The translations under genes were made by a program, and so were the position numbers. A stretch of DNA of 64,000 bases from positions 992,001 to 1,056,000 of the forward strand of contig JADKJX010000001.1 of assembly GCA_016720775.1 (NCBI GenBank), given 5' to 3'. Each line of letters begins with the position of its first letter. The stretch's first letter is position 1. Source of the DNA: Chitinophagaceae bacterium (lineage in GTDB: Bacteria > Bacteroidota > Bacteroidia > Chitinophagales > Chitinophagaceae). The notes under the pieces are model-generated. The model had not been told where the DNA came from. It made no database searches and was given only the letters and a program-made list of their open reading frames with translations. Below, piece after piece: positions 43,094 through 50,422 of this stretch.

Positions 43094-44869
43094 TTAAAAA
43101 GTCCGCCTTACCCTGAAATTACAGGTTACATTGTAAACAGTATTTGGGGATTGGAAATAGACAAAAGTTCCTGTAAAGTTTCCGCTAACGAATTGTCCTA
43201 CTGCGCCATATTCTGTAATATGAACAGAGATCGGGTTTGGAATTATGGTATTTTGCATTTGTGGTGCTGTGAAACTGCTTAACAGTTGCGAACTGTTTAA
43301 ACCAATTCCCGGGGCTGTAAATCTCAAATCTGCCACATTCAATGTTCCAATCTTGTTGGCTTCTACATATACCGTTTACTGATCTGTAAAATAAGTTACA
43401 CTATTGACAGGAGCGGTATATGAATAGTTTGTTCCATTGATTGAATAGTTCAGGAATTCTGCGATTGAATTATTGCAGGCTTGCAAATTGCCGATGACAT
43501 TTGATCCAGGCACCAGGTTAACATTGACGGGAGAACTTTGTTGAAGCGCTGTCAGGTCTTCCGCAATTAAAGTAACAGCAGTGCTGTTAGTACACAATGA
43601 AAAAGGAAAATTAAATGTGCCTGTATTACTAACGGGATAGTAAGTATAATACCCATTGATGAGTATGATAATGTAGCCGTTTGTTACCGCATTAGTGTTG
43701 CAATCTGTAACTGTTCCTGAAATGTTTGCGGTATAACCTGAAGTGATTGTGATCACTCCAAGCGAAATATTTGCATTCGTGGTGTTGAATGTCTGGGTAT
43801 AAAGCGGAGCGTTACAGACATAATATGTGAATACCTCCAAAACCAATTGTGCATTGGCAGGCACTGCTCCGCTAACATAACCTGATGCATCCGTATAACC
43901 AAGCGCATAATTAGTTGTTCCGGCAACATGTATCAAAATAAGTGTATAAGGAATTGGATTTCCCGAAACATCGTGTAGTGTACAATCAAATTGAACATAA
44001 TTTCCAGGTACATCCCAATTCCAAAATGAAAAATGACTCACTTCGCCTACATAAGTATTGCCTGTTTTTACTGCGTTGCCCTGTTCTTTCCATAAACCAT
44101 TTGTTTCATCAAAATACCACAACGGAATGGATGCAGGCGCATCTGCAGATAGTGATGCAGGTATTGCAAGAGATAATGTTGCTTTTTTACCGGCGGCAAT
44201 CTGTAATAATTCTCCCGAAGCTCCGGTTAGTTCTACAGCAGCCATTCCAAAGGTTTTCAGCAATTTCATGGAACCATCCTTATCAATGCCTCTCAGGTCG
44301 CCGGGCATTGTTGAATTCAGATCAGCCGCTTCGGGATTGATCCAGTATGCAGCAATATTTATCGTGCCTGTATAGGGAGTATTGGTAGCGGCATTTACCA
44401 AAGCGCCGGCAGGCAATGCAATGCTTAAACCATTTGCAAGTGTTACCGTTCCGCCGGCAGTGCTGTTAATATTGCCAACAATTGTTTTTGGAATTAATTT
44501 TATCCGGAAGAAAGCAGCTTTGCCTTCTTTGGCCATATAAGTTTTTATTCCTTTGAAGTAACCGGTTTTACTTACGGTAACAACAGCCGCATCTTTTACT
44601 ACCAGCACATTCTTTGCTTCAAAATAGCCGTATTTATCGGTGGTAATGGTACTTGTACCGAATTGCACAGTCGCTCCTTTAACGGCTGCATCGTTCTCAT
44701 CCGTTACAAAACCGGATACGGAGGAGCTGACCTTGGTTTTCAGGTCGGGAAGCAGTACCGCATTGCCATTGTCGATACTAAACTCCTTCTGGCAGGAAAA
44801 AAATAAAACAGCGGTGAAGATGAAAAGGGTACTACGGTACAGGGTTTTCTTTGTTAGGGCAAAGTACAT
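43094..44869 (-). pseudogene. Carboxypeptidase-regulatory-like surface lipoprotein, interrupted by an in-frame TAA
   Basis: The frame from ATG 44869 (497 residues) stops at TAA 43378-43376. The same frame continues without another stop for 93 codons (TVYVEANKIGTLNVADLRF ... NVTCNFRVRRTF) to a stop at 43094 next to a terminator. The start MYFALTKKTLYRS then LFIFTAVLFFSC gives a lipobox with Cys26. A CarboxypepD_reg domain (SSVSGFVTDENDAAVKGATVQF) lies at about 48-125 and a ZU5-like segment (GTVTLANGLSIALPAGALV) near 140. Several further beta domains and a final domain ending GNFTGTF ... FRVRRTF follow. Probably a surface protein. The TAA splits the last domain, so it is a nonsense mutation, readthrough site or base error. 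Confidence 0.85.
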
Positions 44870-44952
44870 GATCGTAAGGTTTGGTGATTGTGAAGATATA
44901 CCAGAACTCAGATACCCTTTATAAATAATGCGTTGCCCCCCCAAAAAAAAAT

Positions 44953-45477
44953 TTAAAAGTTGATGGAACAGTTCAGCCAGTTGCCGTCGATATTCACGTT
45001 CGGGTATTTCTTATAAAAATTGATAGCGGGCTCATTCCAGTCTAATACCTGCCAGGCCATGCCGCTGTATTTTTTTTCTTTACATTCTTCAATGAGTTTG
45101 TCGAATAATAATTTACCTATACCAAGCCCCCTCATTTTTTCCGAAACCAAAAAATCTTCCAGGTAAAGCCGCTGGCCCTTCCAGGTGCTGTAGCGGATGT
45201 ACCAAAGAGCAAAGCCTTCCACTTTCCCGTCAAGTTCTGCTACATAAGCCCACCAAACGGGTTTCTGGCCAAAACCGCTTTCAACAAAATGATCAAAGGT
45301 TACCGTTACGGCAGTTGGTTCTCTTTCATAAACCGCCAGTTCCTGCACCAGTTCCATCATTCGTTTACAATCTTCTTTTACAGCTCTTCTTACGGCCCCC
45401 TCACCCCCCAGGGGGGGATTTAAAAACTCTGATACTTTGGAGTTCTTTTCTGAATTTGTAGAATTAATTTCTTGCAT
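44953..45477 (-). CDS. GNAT-family N-acetyltransferase
   Basis: 174 residues. The GNAT core is VRRAVKEDCKRMMELVQELAVYEREPTAVTVT (about 29-60), then FALWYIRYSTWKGQRLYLEDFLVSEKMRGLGIGKLLFDKLIEEC with the acetyl-CoA loop R-x-x-G-I-G-K near 117. WQVLDWNEPAINFYKKY is motif B, as in spermidine/diamine acetyltransferase (SAT-like) members. The first 28 residues are atypical: PPLGGEGAV is encoded by a GC-rich palindromic repeat inserted at the start of the domain, so the original start was lost or displaced. It follows the Cys/Met PLP enzyme by 31 bp. Confidence 0.88.
   Translation of the reverse strand: MQEINSTNSEKNSKVSEFLNPPLGGEGAVRRAVKEDCKRMMELVQELAVYEREPTAVTVTFDHFVESGFGQKPVWWAYVAELDGKVEGFALWYIRYSTWKGQRLYLEDFLVSEKMRGLGIGKLLFDKLIEECKEKKYSGMAWQVLDWNEPAINFYKKYPNVNIDGNWLNCSINF
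45395..45423. repeat. GC-rich palindromic element inside the GNAT N-terminus
   Basis: GCCCCCTCACCCCCCAGGGG then GGGATTT; CCCCCC/GGGGGG stem. It encodes residues NPPLGGEGA of the GNAT protein. Confidence 0.7.
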
Positions 45478-45508
45478 AAATATAGATTCTTTAAATAATT
45501 ATTTTCTT

Positions 45509-46756
45509 TTAAGCCCCTCCTTCGGAGAGGTTGGGGAGGCTGCTGTTCATGTCCATAAGAATATCCTGAATATTCTCAATACCTACACTCATCCGTATCA
45601 GTCCATCCGTAATGCCATACTGTTCTCTTTTTTCTTTGGGGACGCCGTGGTGAGTCATGCTAGCCGGATGGCATAATAATGTATCGCAGGTTCCCAATGA
45701 TACGGCACGGATGCACATCTGCAATTTATCAATGAATCTTTTTGCTGCATCAAGGCCATCCTTCATTTCAAAACTCAGCATGGCGCCGGCGTGGCGCATT
45801 TGTTTGGAGGCGGTGTCGTAATCAGGATGAGATACGAGGCCCAGGTAGTTCACTTTGCTGATAGCCGGATGAGTCTCTAAATAAGCGGCCACTTCCATGG
45901 CATTGTGGCAATGACGCTGCATGCGGACCTCGAGTGTTTTTATTCCCTGTGTCAGCAGGTATGCATCAAAAGGGTTGCTGTTACCACCCAGTAAGCGATG
46001 CACTTTTGTAACGTGGCCATTCATGTGGTCGATGTCTTTTCCGAGCAACACACCGCCAATGGCAGTACCATGGCCGTTTAAAAATTTTGTGGTGCTGTGA
46101 AAAACATAATCCACGCCATATTGAAATGGCTGTTGCAGGTATGGCGTTGCAAATGTGTTATCAACAGCAACGATGAGGTTCTTTTGTTTACCAAGCCTGG
46201 TCAGTTCAAGAAGATCTACACATTGTATGGTTGGATTGGCAGGCGTTTCCAGGTAAAGCATTTTTATTTTGTTATCAGCATTCATTGCTTCGGCTGCTTT
46301 GTTCAGGTCACGCAGGTCGGTGATGATGACTTCAATGCCCAATGCCGGCAGAATTTTTTCCATTAGTTCCTGCGTGCCGCCATATAAAGAATAATGGGAA
46401 AGAATTTTATCGCCTGCTTTTAAATTGCTGATGAGAAGTGTGCTTAATGCCGCCATGCCGCTGGAATGTAAAATGGCTTTCAATGCCAATGGATTTCCTC
46501 TTTCATCGCCCAGGCCAAAACTTTCCAAAGCAGCAATGCGTTCTTCAGCTTCGGTGATGGTAGGATTTCCCCATCGGCTATATATATATCCTTTCTCTTC
46601 ACCACTGAACCGGCGCATGCCTTGTTCTGCTTCGTCGAACACATAGGTGCTGCTGGCATAAATGGGTGTGATGTGAGCATAGTTCGGATCATCCTGGTGA
46701 CCTGCGTGGATGGCTGCAGAACCAAAACCGCTGTATGGAAATTTTTTATCCGGCAT
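45509..46756 (-). CDS. Cys/Met metabolism PLP-dependent enzyme (cystathionine gamma-synthase / gamma-lyase type)
   Basis: 415 residues. Fold type I motifs: AIHAGHQDDPNYAHITPIYASSTYVF near 15-40, YIYSRWGNPT near 57, SSGMAALS near 97, YGGTQELM near 124, LETPANPTIQCVDL near 168, VDNTFATPYLQQP near 197 and the PLP-lysine segment FHSTTKFLNGHGTAIGGV near 219-236. HPASMTHHGVPKEKREQYGITDGLIRMSVGIEN closes the domain. Likely reactions are gamma-synthase, gamma-lyase or methionine gamma-lyase; these cannot be separated by eye. The last residues LPNLSEGGA and the TAA come from a GC-rich palindromic repeat. Confidence 0.93.
   Translation of the reverse strand: MPDKKFPYSGFGSAAIHAGHQDDPNYAHITPIYASSTYVFDEAEQGMRRFSGEEKGYIYSRWGNPTITEAEERIAALESFGLGDERGNPLALKAILHSSGMAALSTLLISNLKAGDKILSHYSLYGGTQELMEKILPALGIEVIITDLRDLNKAAEAMNADNKIKMLYLETPANPTIQCVDLLELTRLGKQKNLIVAVDNTFATPYLQQPFQYGVDYVFHSTTKFLNGHGTAIGGVLLGKDIDHMNGHVTKVHRLLGGNSNPFDAYLLTQGIKTLEVRMQRHCHNAMEVAAYLETHPAISKVNYLGLVSHPDYDTASKQMRHAGAMLSFEMKDGLDAAKRFIDKLQMCIRAVSLGTCDTLLCHPASMTHHGVPKEKREQYGITDGLIRMSVGIENIQDILMDMNSSLPNLSEGGA
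45513..45540. repeat. GC-rich palindromic element at the end of the PLP enzyme gene
   Basis: GCCCCTCCTTCGGAGAGGTT then GGGGAGGC; CTCC TTC GGAG hairpin. It encodes the C-terminal tail NLSEGGA of the preceding enzyme. Confidence 0.75.
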
Positions 46757-46824
46757 TGTTGATAATTATTGAAGCGTGAAGAGAATGGAATACCTACTTT
46801 CGAAAAGTAAAATTAAGAAAAACC

Positions 46825-47313
46825 ATGAAGCAACTCCTGCAGCAATATGCGGCTTATAATGCATGGGCAAGTAAGCTCTTATTTGAAAGGATCAGCAAGT
46901 TGAGCGAAGAAGAGATCAACAAAGAAATTGTCAGCAGTTTCCCTTCCGTATATAAAACGGTGCAGCATATGTGGCTGGCAGAAGAAGTATGGTGGCAGCG
47001 GCTTAAGCTGGTTGAGCATATTGAACTGCAAAGCGATAAATTCACCGGGAGTTTTAATGAAATGGCGGCTCATCTTTCAAAGCAGAGCCAGCAATGGGTT
47101 GCCTGGGTAGATGGAGCAACGGATAACCAGTTTGAACATGTGTTTGCTTATGTGCGTAATAAGGAGCAGCAGAAAATGCCGGTTTACGAAATGCTGCAGC
47201 ATGTGTTTAATCACGGAACCTATCACCGGGGGCAACTGGTAACTATGTTGCGTCAATTAGGTGCAGATAAAATTCCTCAGACAGATTTTACTGTTTTTTG
47301 CAGGAAGAAGTGA
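46825..47313 (+). CDS. DinB-family protein
   Basis: 162 residues. Opening QQYAAYNAWASKLLFERISKLSEEEINKEIVSSFPSVYKTVQHMWLAEEVWWQRL and ending MLQHVFNHGTYHRGQLVTMLRQLGADKIPQTDF are the DinB four-helix pattern with metal-binding His in HMWLAEE and NHGTYHRGQ. Relatives include metal-dependent thiol transferases (BshB/YfiT type); the substrate is unknown. It diverges from the PLP enzyme gene and converges on a lipoprotein gene across a heptamer-type inverted array. Confidence 0.92.
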   Translation: MKQLLQQYAAYNAWASKLLFERISKLSEEEINKEIVSSFPSVYKTVQHMWLAEEVWWQRLKLVEHIELQSDKFTGSFNEMAAHLSKQSQQWVAWVDGATDNQFEHVFAYVRNKEQQKMPVYEMLQHVFNHGTYHRGQLVTMLRQLGADKIPQTDFTVFCRKK

Positions 47314-47325
47314 AGAAGGTTGCAG

Positions 47326-47448
47326 CGTTTAAAACGTTTAAGGGTTTAACGTTTGGATGATCCTTAGTTTGCAATAAACAGGTGAAATTCGGAAGTCAGA
47401 AGGGAGCATTAAACGTTTTAAACCATTAAACCTTTAAACGATTTAATT
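47326..47448. repeat. Inverted short-period arrays between convergent genes
   Basis: Left arm 47326-47355 has CGTTTAA-type units with 0-2 nt spacers. Right arm 47409-47448 has period-8 units TTAAACGT, TTTAAACC, ATTAAACC, TTTAAACG, ATTTAATT. The arms are complementary. The right arm contains the stop codon of the lipoprotein gene. Confidence 0.82.
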
Positions 47449-48180
47449 ATGGTCTATCATCGTCATCTTAACACCATATCCCTGCTTGTATCCACCCACA
47501 CCGGGCCTTGGAGGCTGGTACTCTACGTGTAAGAAGTTGCGGTAAACAAGCCCGATGCCTTTGCCATATTTTTCGGCGCCATAATTTATTTCACTGTACG
47601 AGTTCAGGTCAGCAGGATTTCCGATCACTTCATCCCGCTGCGCAATCTTTAACGTACTGTCAACCGTTAATGCACCCAGTGTGATCTTCGTGTTCAGGCT
47701 GTCGTAGGTATAATCCCAATCGTCGAGGTATTTTACATTAGAGTTTAAGGAATAGGTATCAATATATGTATTGCCTTTCCAGGCAAAGCCATTTCGAACC
47801 GGTGCTTTCATTTTCAGGAAGCGCATGTTATTCTCAACAAATTCAACGGCAAATTCAGTAGGTACTGCCATGAACGTATTATCAGGCACCCATGCATTGG
47901 CCGCCGTTTTGCGGATGTAACGGATGATGCGGTAGGCAGGCCTTCCCAGGTTGTCTGTTATAAGGGCATCCACCTGGTGTTTTACCTGGTATTTTATGAC
48001 GGTATCTTTTGTACCAAAATTGATAAAGATGGTTGAGTCTAAATTGTAGGTGACATACTTGCCAACTGCCAGTGGATAATAATCGCCTACCGGCGGAACC
48101 TGAAGTTCTTCGCTGCTTTTTTTACAGGCACTGAAGATCGTGGCAGTAATTATGATTGTCAGAAGAAAAATCTTTCTCAT
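47443..48180 (-). CDS. Lipoprotein of unknown function
   Basis: 245 residues. MRKIFLLTIIITATIFSAC is a lipoprotein signal (Cys19). The rest is beta-rich: DYYPLAVGKYVTYNLDSTIFINFG, RPAYRIIRYIRKT, GKGIGLVYRNFLHVEYQPPRPG. This resembles uncharacterised Chitinophagaceae lipoproteins of the same size. I assign no function. TATCTTTA (7 of 8 to TAnnTTTG) precedes the start by about 25 bp. It lies 31 bp downstream of mnmA on the same strand. Confidence 0.8.
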   Translation of the reverse strand: MRKIFLLTIIITATIFSACKKSSEELQVPPVGDYYPLAVGKYVTYNLDSTIFINFGTKDTVIKYQVKHQVDALITDNLGRPAYRIIRYIRKTAANAWVPDNTFMAVPTEFAVEFVENNMRFLKMKAPVRNGFAWKGNTYIDTYSLNSNVKYLDDWDYTYDSLNTKITLGALTVDSTLKIAQRDEVIGNPADLNSYSEINYGAEKYGKGIGLVYRNFLHVEYQPPRPGVGGYKQGYGVKMTMIDHN

Positions 48181-48211
48181 AAGTTTCTATGGGTTACAAC
48201 TAAAGATACGA

Positions 48212-49330
48212 TTATACTGCAAAAGGTTGCTCAGCCCGCTGAATGATTCCGCCACCGATCACATCATTACCATCATAAAAGACCGCACTCTGGCCTGGGG
48301 CGATGCCCTTTACGTCTTCATAAAAACGCACATTTATGCCGTTTTCGTATGTGTACAGGTTACTCAGCGCCCCTTTATCTTTATACCGGATCTTGGTAAC
48401 GGCCTCCATGCCTTCGGTAATGCCATCATATTTTATCCAGTTCAGCCCGGTAACCTTCATTTGGGTACGGTTCAGGTCGTCTTCTTCTCCCAGTACCACC
48501 GTGTTGGTTTCGGGCAGTATTTCGGTGACAAAAACGGGTTTGCCAAGGGCAATATCCAGGCCTTTTCTTTGTCCCACTGTGTAAAAGGGATAGCCTTTGT
48601 GTTTGCCCAGCACCCTGCCGGTTTTATCAATAAAATTGCCGCCGTTTACTTTTTCTTCCAATCCTTCTACTTTTCTTTTTAAAAAACCACGATAGTCGTT
48701 ATCGGGTACAAAACATATTTCATAACTCTCGTTCTTTTTAGCCAGTTCGGGGTAACCAAAATCATGGGCCATCTGGCGGATGTCTTTTTTATGGTAGGTT
48801 CCTAATGGCAATAAGGTACGACTCAACAGGTCCTGCTGCAATCCCCACAGGGCATAGCTTTGGTCCTTTGTGTCGTCAATTCCTTTCCGGATGAAATACC
48901 TGCCGTTGGTATGCTGGTGCACCTGGGCATAGTGGCCCGTGGCGATGAAATCACAATTCAATGCATCGGCCCTTTTCATAAGTGCACGCCACTTGATGTG
49001 GGTATTGCACATCACGCAGGGATTGGGGGTACGGCCGGCCATGTATTCCTCCACAAAATTCTCGATCACAAAATCGCCGAACTCTTCCCGTATGTCGAGT
49101 ATAAAATGTGGAAAGCCATGCTGTACTGCGGCCTGCCGGGCATCATTAAAACTGTCCAGGTTGCAGCAGCCGGTCTCTTTTTTTCCGGTGGTGCCCACGC
49201 TGGTTGCATAGTCCCATGTTTTCATGGTAATGCCCACCACTTCATACCCTTCCTTATGAAGCATCAAAGCTGCTACGGTACTGTCGATACCGCCGCTCAT
49301 GGCCATTAAAACTTTTCCTTTCCTGCTCAT
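48212..49330 (-). CDS. mnmA: tRNA-specific 2-thiouridylase MnmA
   Basis: 372 residues. PP-loop MAMSGGIDSTVAALML near 9-24, GCCNLDSFNDARQAA near 55, catalytic Cys in NPCVMCNTHIKW near 102-113, TGHYAQ near 130, and second catalytic Cys in NESYEICFVPDNDYRGFL near 200-217. It makes s2U34 in tRNA-Lys, -Glu and -Gln with ATP and a persulfide. TATCTTTG 25 bp upstream and AGGAG before the ATG decide the start. It diverges from thyA across a heptamer inverted array. Confidence 0.97.
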   Translation of the reverse strand: MSRKGKVLMAMSGGIDSTVAALMLHKEGYEVVGITMKTWDYATSVGTTGKKETGCCNLDSFNDARQAAVQHGFPHFILDIREEFGDFVIENFVEEYMAGRTPNPCVMCNTHIKWRALMKRADALNCDFIATGHYAQVHQHTNGRYFIRKGIDDTKDQSYALWGLQQDLLSRTLLPLGTYHKKDIRQMAHDFGYPELAKKNESYEICFVPDNDYRGFLKRKVEGLEEKVNGGNFIDKTGRVLGKHKGYPFYTVGQRKGLDIALGKPVFVTEILPETNTVVLGEEDDLNRTQMKVTGLNWIKYDGITEGMEAVTKIRYKDKGALSNLYTYENGINVRFYEDVKGIAPGQSAVFYDGNDVIGGGIIQRAEQPFAV

Positions 49331-49354
49331 TTTTTCTCCTCAGAATTTGACTGG

Positions 49355-49362
49355 CAAAGATA
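49355..49362 (-). promoter_or_regulatory. Promoter -7 element of mnmA
   Basis: Minus-strand TATCTTTG, perfect TAnnTTTG, 24 bp before the ATG; AGGAG lies between. Confidence 0.55.
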
Positions 49363-49365
49363 CGG

Positions 49366-49480
49366 GTTAGTTAATAGTTAATGGTTGATGGTTCATAGTC
49401 GGGGCTTTTGATTTTGGGAATTTTTCATAGTTGAAAAGCCAGATTTTATGTTCTATGAGCTATGAACCATGAACCAATTT
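49366..49480. repeat. Inverted heptamer arrays in the mnmA-thyA divergent region
   Basis: Left arm 49366-49400: GTTAGTT, AATAGTT, AATGGTT, GATGGTT, CATAGTC. Right arm 49453-49480: CTATGAG, CTATGAA, CCATGAA, CCAATTT, complementary to it. The arms abut the promoter regions of both genes. Confidence 0.88.
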
Positions 49481-49496
49481 GCATTAATTTGCAGCC

Positions 49497-50291
49497 ATGC
49501 AGCAATACCTGAAACTTTTAAAGCATATCATAGATACCGGGACAGATAAAAGCGATCGTACCGGCACCGGAACGAGAAGTGTTTTTGGCTACCAGATGCG
49601 CTTTAATCTTAGCGAAGGATTTCCCTTGGTTACTACAAAAAAAACACACCTGAAGAGCATCATTCACGAACTGCTTTGGTTTTTGCAGGGCGATACAAAT
49701 ATTGGTTACTTAAAAGAGCATAATGTAAAGATCTGGGACGAATGGGCCGATGAGAACGGTGACCTGGGGCCTGTTTATGGCAAGCAATGGCGCAGCTGGA
49801 CAGGTGCTGATGGAGTAGAAGTTGACCAGGTGAAAGACCTGATCCATCAGATAAAAAATAATCCCGACAGCCGGCGCATGATCATCAGTGCATGGAATGT
49901 GGCCGACCTGCCAAAGATGAAACTGATGCCTTGCCATTGTCTATTTCAGTTCTATGTTGCAAACGGTAAATTGAGTTGCCAACTTTATCAACGCAGTGCA
50001 GATGTGTTCCTTGGTGTTCCTTTCAACATTGCTTCGTATGCATTATTGACGATGATGATCGCACAGGTTTGTGATCTGCAGCCGGGCGAATTTGTTCATT
50101 CATTCGGCGATGTGCATTTATACAGCAATCATTTTGAACAGGCCAACCTGCAATTAACGAGAACGCCGTTTCCGCTGCCGCAGATGAAAATAAACCCTTC
50201 GGTAAAAGATATTTTCAGTTTTAAATTCGAGGATTTTGAACTGCTGAACTACCAGTCTCACCCCGCTATTAAAGCCCCTGTGGCAGTTTAA
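49497..50291 (+). CDS. thyA: Thymidylate synthase
   Basis: 264 residues, same length as E. coli ThyA. dUMP to dTMP using methylenetetrahydrofolate. GTGTRSVFGYQMRFNLSEGFPLVTTKK with the phosphate-binding Arg near 21, NIGYLKEHNVKIWDEWADENGDLGPVYGKQWRSW near 70-103, catalytic Cys in LMPCHCLFQFYV near 145, QLYQRSADVFLGVPFNIASYALL near 160 and FGDVHLYSNH near 203. folA lies 1.8 kb downstream on the same strand and regenerates the folate that ThyA oxidises. Confidence 0.98.
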   Translation: MQQYLKLLKHIIDTGTDKSDRTGTGTRSVFGYQMRFNLSEGFPLVTTKKTHLKSIIHELLWFLQGDTNIGYLKEHNVKIWDEWADENGDLGPVYGKQWRSWTGADGVEVDQVKDLIHQIKNNPDSRRMIISAWNVADLPKMKLMPCHCLFQFYVANGKLSCQLYQRSADVFLGVPFNIASYALLTMMIAQVCDLQPGEFVHSFGDVHLYSNHFEQANLQLTRTPFPLPQMKINPSVKDIFSFKFEDFELLNYQSHPAIKAPVAV

Positions 50292-50350
50292 CCCCTGGTC
50301 TGACGCCCTCGTCTGACCAATATACGATTTGCTTCTGGTCAGACCAGGGG
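50292..50350. repeat. Perfect 13-bp inverted repeat with internal direct copies, thyA-ompA junction
   Basis: CCCCTGGTCTGAC (50292-50304) is the exact complement of 50338-50350. GTCTGAC recurs in the loop at 50311-50317 as GTCTGACC. It starts directly after the thyA stop. No T-run follows, so a standard terminator is not convincing. Confidence 0.85.
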
Positions 50351-50422
50351 AAGGCAGATTTTTCTGGCCTGCTGCATATTAATCCCTCCGCTTTTTCGTT
50401 TTAGTAAGAGGAAGGATATCTT

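Noticed and set aside
43942..44340. Plus-strand frames of 132 and 105 codons antisense to the interrupted lipoprotein
   Set aside because: The sense strand carries conserved CarboxypepD_reg and ZU5-like motifs, so the antisense frames are shadows.
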